Assembly (NCBI GenBank): GCA_002359465.1
Contig: DENA01000009.1
Location: 161,122-171,211 of the forward strand
Reading direction: 5' to 3'
Length of the DNA stretch: 10,090 nt
DNA from: Ruminococcaceae bacterium UBA2656
Lineage (GTDB): Bacteria; Bacillota; Clostridia; Oscillospirales; Acutalibacteraceae
Shown here: piece after piece, positions 7,224-10,090 of the stretch
Layout: each line of letters begins with the position of its first letter
Position numbering within the stretch: position 1 is the first letter of the stretch
The notes under the pieces: model-generated
What the model was told of the DNA's origin: nothing
What the model saw: only the letters and a program-made list of their open reading frames with translations
Databases searched by the model: none
Program-made: the position numbers and the translations under genes

Positions 7224-8843
7224 TTGCTTAGAAGAATTACGGCAGGCTTGCTCTGCCTTATATTATTATTTTCTTTTTCCGGATGCGGAAGAAATGAACC
7301 AAAAAACGCAAATAAAAAAATAAATTATCACCTTGCGGCCGAGCCAAAAACGCTTGACCCCCAGATTGCCTCGGACAGTTCCGCAATTGTGGCGGTCGAA
7401 GCGTTATTCGAAGGGCTGGTGCGCCTTGGAGCGGACAACCGCCCGTACCCGGGCGTCGCGGAAAAATGGGTGAGCAGCGAGGATGACACGGTGTTTACCT
7501 TTACCCTGCGCAGCGATGCCAAATGGTCGGACGACAAAAAAACGCCCGTGACGGCGGATGATTTCGTTTACGCGTTCCGGCGCGCGCTCTCTCCTCAAAC
7601 CGGATCGCCGACCTGTTCCCGTATGTTCTGCATTAAAAACGCCAGAGAAGTGAACGCCGGTACGGTATCTGCCGACCAGCTCGGCGTTACCGCCACGAAT
7701 ACCCGCACGTTGGTGGTACGGCTTAACTATTCCTACCCGGATTTTCCCGCCATCACCGCCTCGCCCGTTTTTATGCCCTGCAACAAGAGCTTTTTCGAAA
7801 GCACCTCGGGCCGGTACGGTTTGGAGCGAAAGTATCTGCTCGGAAACGGCCCCTTTGAAATAGACGGAAAATACGGATGGGGTCACGGCCAATATCTCAA
7901 CCTTGTCCGTTCAGGCACCTATTCCGGGAATAAGAAGCCGCTTCCGTCCAATATTAAGTTCACCATAGAAACCAAAGAGAACACGATTTCCGACCCGGTC
8001 GCAGCACTGCAAAACGGTACGGTGGACGCGATTGCGCTTTCCGGCAGTCAGGCTGCCTCCGCAAAGGCACAGGGTTGCACCATTACTTCCTTTGAAGACA
8101 CAACGTGGGGGCTGTGCTTTAACACACAGTCCGATCTTATGAAAAATAAAAATATACGGCGGGCGTTTATCCAATCTTTTGACCGCGCAGAAGTGCTTCA
8201 GCACCTGCCGAAAAACATGTCCGCCGCTAATGATATTATTACCCCTTCCACAACACTGTTAGGAAAACCCTACCGCAGTCTTGCAAACGGCGGTTCCTTC
8301 TTACTGAAGCAGGATAAAAACGCCGCGGCACTTCTCGCCGCCGGCCTGAGCGAACTCTCTCTTTCGGATCTGAAAGGCGTCAGCGTGCTATGCCCCGATA
8401 ACGCAGACGTAAAACTGATGCTCAATGAAATGATTGCCGCCTGGAATGTTCAGTTTAAAAATTACTTTAACATGGAACCGCTCTCCAGCGATAAGCTTGC
8501 GGCCCGTATCAAATCAGGCGATTACCAAATCGCGCTGTACCCGGTTCAGCCTGCCGGCGACGGCCCGTTGTCTGTTCTGTCCCTGTTTAAAAGCGGTGAG
8601 AAGGATAACCCCGCCAAACTGCAGGACTCCGCTTTCGACGCGATGCTGAACAGCGCGGAGAAAAGCGGCGGTACAGAATCCGCTGCGGTTTTTGCGGCTG
8701 CGGAAAAATATTTGAACGAACAGGGGATATTCTACCCCCTATATTATGAAAAGCACTATTATGCCACCGCCAAGGGCGTTACAGGTGTGGTTTTTCATCC
8801 TTACGGGGCAGGCGTAGATTTTATTCAGGCCGGAAAAGAATGA
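7224..8843 (+). CDS. Peptide ABC transporter solute-binding lipoprotein (OppA/SBP_bac_5 family)
   Basis: This is an extracytoplasmic binding protein of the oligopeptide/dipeptide/nickel class (cluster C), anchored to the outer face of the membrane, delivering ligand to an ABC importer. From TTG 7224 the N-terminus is a compact lipoprotein signal: MLRR, a hydrophobic core (TAGLLCLILLFSFS), then the lipobox FSGC with the lipidated Cys21. The mature protein begins with family features, AAEPKTLDP, ALFEGLVRLGADN and GVAEKW..S.D.T.FTF.LR.DAKWSD, followed by DDFVYAFRRAL. The usual length of about 540 residues is met. An ATG at 7191 in frame would add 11 residues, but it has no ribosome binding site and lies before the predicted transcript start. 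No permease or ATPase genes follow, because a terminator comes 14 bases after the stop. It must therefore act with a transporter encoded elsewhere, or as a receptor. The ligand cannot be told from sequence. Confidence 0.93.
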   Translation: MLRRITAGLLCLILLFSFSGCGRNEPKNANKKINYHLAAEPKTLDPQIASDSSAIVAVEALFEGLVRLGADNRPYPGVAEKWVSSEDDTVFTFTLRSDAKWSDDKKTPVTADDFVYAFRRALSPQTGSPTCSRMFCIKNAREVNAGTVSADQLGVTATNTRTLVVRLNYSYPDFPAITASPVFMPCNKSFFESTSGRYGLERKYLLGNGPFEIDGKYGWGHGQYLNLVRSGTYSGNKKPLPSNIKFTIETKENTISDPVAALQNGTVDAIALSGSQAASAKAQGCTITSFEDTTWGLCFNTQSDLMKNKNIRRAFIQSFDRAEVLQHLPKNMSAANDIITPSTTLLGKPYRSLANGGSFLLKQDKNAAALLAAGLSELSLSDLKGVSVLCPDNADVKLMLNEMIAAWNVQFKNYFNMEPLSSDKLAARIKSGDYQIALYPVQPAGDGPLSVLSLFKSGEKDNPAKLQDSAFDAMLNSAEKSGGTESAAVFAAAEKYLNEQGIFYPLYYEKHYYATAKGVTGVVFHPYGAGVDFIQAGKE

Positions 8844-8857
8844 AGTCCCTGACATTG

Positions 8858-8890
8858 AAAAAGGCTTCAGCCTATGGCTGAAGCCTTTTT
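8858..8890. terminator. Bidirectional rho-independent terminator
   Basis: A perfect 15-bp stem, AAAAAGGCTTCAGCC with GGCTGAAGCCTTTTT, encloses a TAT loop, with five T ending each strand. It serves the lipoprotein gene on the plus strand and the 39-residue gene on the minus strand, which converge on it. Confidence 0.93.
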
Positions 8891-8900
8891 ATGCGGATTT

Positions 8901-9020
8901 TTAGCCGAATGCAGCAAGAAGCGCGGAGCCGACAATCACCGCCGCGCAAAGAATCGCCACTGCACGGATAAGCAATGTGCGCATATCTAAGCGGTGCCCC
9001 GTCGTTTTACGGGTCTGCAT
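8901..9020 (-). CDS. Small single-pass membrane protein (39 aa)
   Basis: ATG at 9020 is preceded by a strong GGAGGAG site (AAGGAGGAGATCAGT before ATG), and TAA closes the frame at 8901. The product begins with a basic, hydrophilic head (MQTRKTTGHRLDMR, residues 1-14). One hydrophobic helix follows (about 15-38: LLIRAVAILCAAVIVGSALLAAF), ending in Gly39. The positive head predicts N-in, C-out insertion; there is no lipobox or cleavage site. I know no family for it. The support is structural: it has its own extended -10 promoter at 9062-9070, a near-consensus ribosome binding site and a shared terminator ten bases after its stop, a complete transcription unit. It converges on the solute-binding lipoprotein gene. 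Possible roles include a modulator of a membrane complex or a small stress protein, but none is supported directly. Confidence 0.72.
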   Translation of the reverse strand: MQTRKTTGHRLDMRTLLIRAVAILCAAVIVGSALLAAFG

Positions 9021-9061
9021 ACTGATCTCCTCCTTCAAAGCTGCTGTTTCCTTATAAATTT

Positions 9062-9070
9062 ATTATAGCA
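9062..9070 (-). promoter_or_regulatory. Extended -10 promoter of the 39-aa membrane protein gene
   Basis: The minus strand reads TGC-TATAAT, an extended -10 with a perfect hexamer (9067-9062). No strong -35 lies upstream. Transcription would begin near 9055, with a leader of about 35 bases that carries the GGAGGAG site. Confidence 0.6.
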
Positions 9071-9110
9071 AAACCACAAAATGAACCATGAACATTCTAT
9101 GAATTTTAAC

Positions 9111-9134
9111 ATCGGGTTCTGACCCAGCCCCGAT
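9111..9134 (-). terminator. Weak hairpin downstream of the XRE gene
   Basis: ATCGGG and CCCGAT (9111-9116 with 9129-9134) pair, and an alternative GGGT/ACCC hairpin lies inside. On the minus strand it follows the XRE stop by about 21 bases but continues as GTTAAAATT, without a T run. It is a weak or non-functional terminator, so XRE transcripts may extend into the 39-residue gene. Confidence 0.3.
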
Positions 9135-9155
9135 ATCATTTTCTGTTAATATATA

Positions 9156-9509
9156 CTATATTGCCGACTCTGAAAAATTTTTTGCTTTTGCAGCTCTTTT
9201 ATACTCCAGCCTTGCCATGTCCAGAATATTTTCCCGACCACGTTCGTCAAGGTCCCGATAATAGTTTAAAAGCATGGTCTCCTCCCTGTTCAGCGGTTCA
9301 GCCAGCCCAGGATGATCGGAGCGCCCAAACAAATAATCAAGCGTCACATGATAAAAATCAGCAAGAACGCAAAGTGATTCATAATTCAATTGCCTCTTTT
9401 GATTTTCATACATGCAATATGCTTCGCGAGAAATATTTAAAAGGGCTGCTATTTGATTCTGAGTGAGTTTATGTTCTATGCGAAGCTCCTTTAATTTTCG
9501 GGCAACCAC
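9156..9509 (-). CDS. XRE-family transcriptional regulator (117 aa)
   Basis: This is a cytoplasmic DNA-binding protein of the phage Cro/C1 type. The HTH_3 domain spans about residues 4-62: RKLKELRIEHKLTQNQIAALL leads into the recognition helix NISREAYCMYENQKR, then the typical LCVLADFYHVTLDYLFGRS. The remaining 50 residues (NREETMLLNYYRDLDERGRENIL) match the short helical dimerisation tail common in Firmicute XRE repressors. The start is GTG at 9509 with AAGGGG eight bases upstream; no in-frame ATG lies nearby. It is transcribed divergently from the 81-residue gene. The shared intergenic region carries two GTAAC-N5-GTTAC dyads, one inside the neighbour's promoter and one next to its own. The layout fits a repressor that controls both itself and its neighbour; the DNA target is inferred, not shown. 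Confidence 0.9.
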   Translation of the reverse strand: MVARKLKELRIEHKLTQNQIAALLNISREAYCMYENQKRQLNYESLCVLADFYHVTLDYLFGRSDHPGLAEPLNREETMLLNYYRDLDERGRENILDMARLEYKRAAKAKNFSESAI

Positions 9510-9529
9510 TTTATCATCCCCTTACGGAA

Positions 9530-9558
9530 ATTATACAGTTTAAGAAAATTACAAGCAA
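9530..9558 (-). promoter_or_regulatory. Promoter of the XRE gene
   Basis: On the minus strand TTGCTT (9558-9553), a 17-base spacer and a perfect TATAAT (9535-9530) predict a start near 9523, only about 14 bases before the GTG start. The short leader still holds AAGGGG at its very beginning, so the start site may be a little further upstream than predicted. Confidence 0.6.
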
Positions 9559-9563
9559 TTTAT

Positions 9564-9578
9564 GTAACAAACAGTTAC
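9564..9578. promoter_or_regulatory. Operator-like dyad O1
   Basis: GTAAC-AAACA-GTTAC is an imperfect dyad (outer five bases matched each side), lying five bases upstream of the -35 of the XRE promoter. It resembles O2, and the two centres are 51 bases apart, about five helical turns. It is a probable binding site for the adjacent XRE protein. Confidence 0.6.
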
Positions 9579-9606
9579 TAAATATGTCGAAATTGGTACA
9601 AATAGG

Positions 9607-9635
9607 TTGACTGTGTAACAAATTGTTACTATAAT
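9607..9635 (+). promoter_or_regulatory. Promoter of the 81-aa gene
   Basis: TTGACT (9607-9612) and a perfect TATAAT (9630-9635) are separated by exactly 17 bases, a near-consensus sigma-A promoter. The spacer is almost entirely occupied by the O2 dyad, so a bound repressor would exclude RNA polymerase. The predicted start is near 9642, giving a leader of about 58 bases. Confidence 0.85.
9615..9629. promoter_or_regulatory. Operator-like dyad O2
   Basis: GTAACAA-A-TTGTTAC is a perfect 7+1+7 palindrome between the -35 and -10 boxes of the plus-strand promoter. With O1 it forms a matched pair, typical of operators of the Cro/C1 type. Confidence 0.75.
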
Positions 9636-9699
9636 GATATATAGGAATTCCATATAGGGTTTTTTATGATCAGCTTGTATATAGGAAGGACGCGTGCGG

Positions 9700-9945
9700 A
9701 TGAGTGAAAAAATGTTAGAATATGTTGCGGAATCATGCAATCTGTACATTTCCAATATTCGGCTGTCTGCGAACGTTGCCGATATTTTGTCTGTGGTAGA
9801 AAACATGGACGCCAGCCTCTTTTCCGCTGAGGACTGGAGCACAAGCCTGTCGTATATTTTCATGAAGCCCCTGCATTTTGAAACAGCGACAGCTGCCAAA
9901 GAATATTATGTGCGAGAGCTTCTGAAAAAATTCGAAGATGACTAG
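9700..9945 (+). CDS. Hypothetical protein (81 aa), divergent partner of the XRE regulator
   Basis: ATG at 9700 is chosen because AGGAAGGA ends nine bases upstream; a GTG two codons earlier (9694) is too close to that site. The product is acidic, soluble and probably all-helical: MSEKMLEYVAESCNLYISN, a middle segment (VADILSVVENMDASLF), EDWSTSLSYIF, and a charged C-terminal helix (AAKEYYVRELLKKFEDD). There is no membrane segment, signal peptide or metal site. I do not recognise the family. Its near-consensus promoter with an operator in the spacer implies strong expression that is held off by the XRE repressor, as in small phage-like or toxin-antitoxin switches. No direct evidence shows toxicity or a phage origin. 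A terminator follows at 10010-10041. Confidence 0.78.
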   Translation: MSEKMLEYVAESCNLYISNIRLSANVADILSVVENMDASLFSAEDWSTSLSYIFMKPLHFETATAAKEYYVRELLKKFEDD

Positions 9946-9956
9946 TGTATACTAGT
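9941..9956. repeat. Duplicated ACTAGT palindrome at a stop codon
   Basis: ACTAGT-GTAT-ACTAGT places two copies of a 6-base palindrome four bases apart. They are both direct and inverted repeats, and overlap the TAG stop of the 81-residue gene. It could form a weak hairpin; significance is uncertain. Confidence 0.4.
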
Positions 9957-10009
9957 TGTTTGTTTCCCCAGCCGATTTCCTCTTCACATAAAAAGAACTT
10001 AAACCGTAC

Positions 10010-10041
10010 AGAAAGCCGGGATATTCTCCGCTTTCTTTTTT
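10010..10041 (+). terminator. Rho-independent terminator after the 81-aa gene
   Basis: AGAAAGC pairs with GCTTTCT (10010-10016 with 10030-10036), extended by GG/CC past one bulged C, and followed by a run of T (10036-10041). It lies about 65 bases after the stop and fits termination of the plus-strand unit. Confidence 0.7.
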
Positions 10042-10090
10042 ATAGCAATTTCAAAAATGCAGTGGAATGAATTTCGTTATCTCCCCCGCC

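Noticed and set aside
7404..7892. 162-codon minus-strand frame inside the solute-binding protein gene
   Set aside because: It is antisense to an unmistakable SBP_bac_5 coding region and has no ribosome binding site or domain.
9596..9611. Possible third operator between O1 and O2 (GTACAAATAGGTTGAC)
   Set aside because: The symmetry is broken by an extra base and several mismatches, and it overlaps the -35 box, so it is not distinguishable from chance.
9549..9899. 116-codon minus-strand frame between and over the divergent genes
   Set aside because: It covers both operators and both promoters and is antisense to the 81-residue gene, which has a far better start and promoter.
10042..10090. Open minus-strand frame at the right edge ending in TAA near 10041
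   Set aside because: Only about 16 codons are visible, too few to claim the end of a neighbouring gene.

Overview
The window looks like a chromosomal segment from a low-to-mid GC Gram-positive bacterium of the class Clostridia. The order Oscillospirales (Ruminococcaceae-like) is my best guess. The basis is strong GGAGG-type ribosome binding sites, sigma-A promoters with TATAAT boxes (several with a TGn extension), compact rho-independent terminators, a pgk-tpiA-gpmI cluster in the Firmicutes manner, and TTG/GTG start codons. No phage, transposon, CRISPR array, rRNA or tRNA gene was seen.

Left part (1-2650, minus strand). An unrecognised gene runs off the left edge, with its own clear promoter. 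Upstream of it is a 451-residue HTH protein whose long C-terminal part I cannot assign. An AT-rich gene-poor stretch (about 2160-2464) follows, holding an extended -10 promoter and a GC-rich hairpin. Next is a 60-residue glycine-zipper protein (2465-2647), divergent from the next gene.

Central part (2763-7076, plus strand). trmL, a tRNA wobble-base 2'-O-methyltransferase, comes first. A good promoter then drives pgk, tpiA and gpmI, three steps of the lower glycolytic/gluconeogenic pathway, closed by a strong terminator. A conspicuous hairpin lies between pgk and tpiA. The gapA and eno genes that often accompany this cluster are not in the window.

Right part (7077-10090). A solitary oligopeptide-type solute-binding lipoprotein has its own promoter and terminator; its real start is probably a TTG codon at 7224. 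A 39-residue single-pass membrane protein on the minus strand converges on it and shares a bidirectional terminator. Last comes a divergent pair: an XRE-type repressor (minus) and an unrecognised 81-residue protein (plus). Between them lie two dyads of the form GTAAC-N5-GTTAC. One fills the -35/-10 spacer of the plus promoter exactly, and the other lies just upstream of the repressor's own -35. This is the most distinctive regulatory module here. It looks like an autoregulated switch controlling a protein of unknown function.
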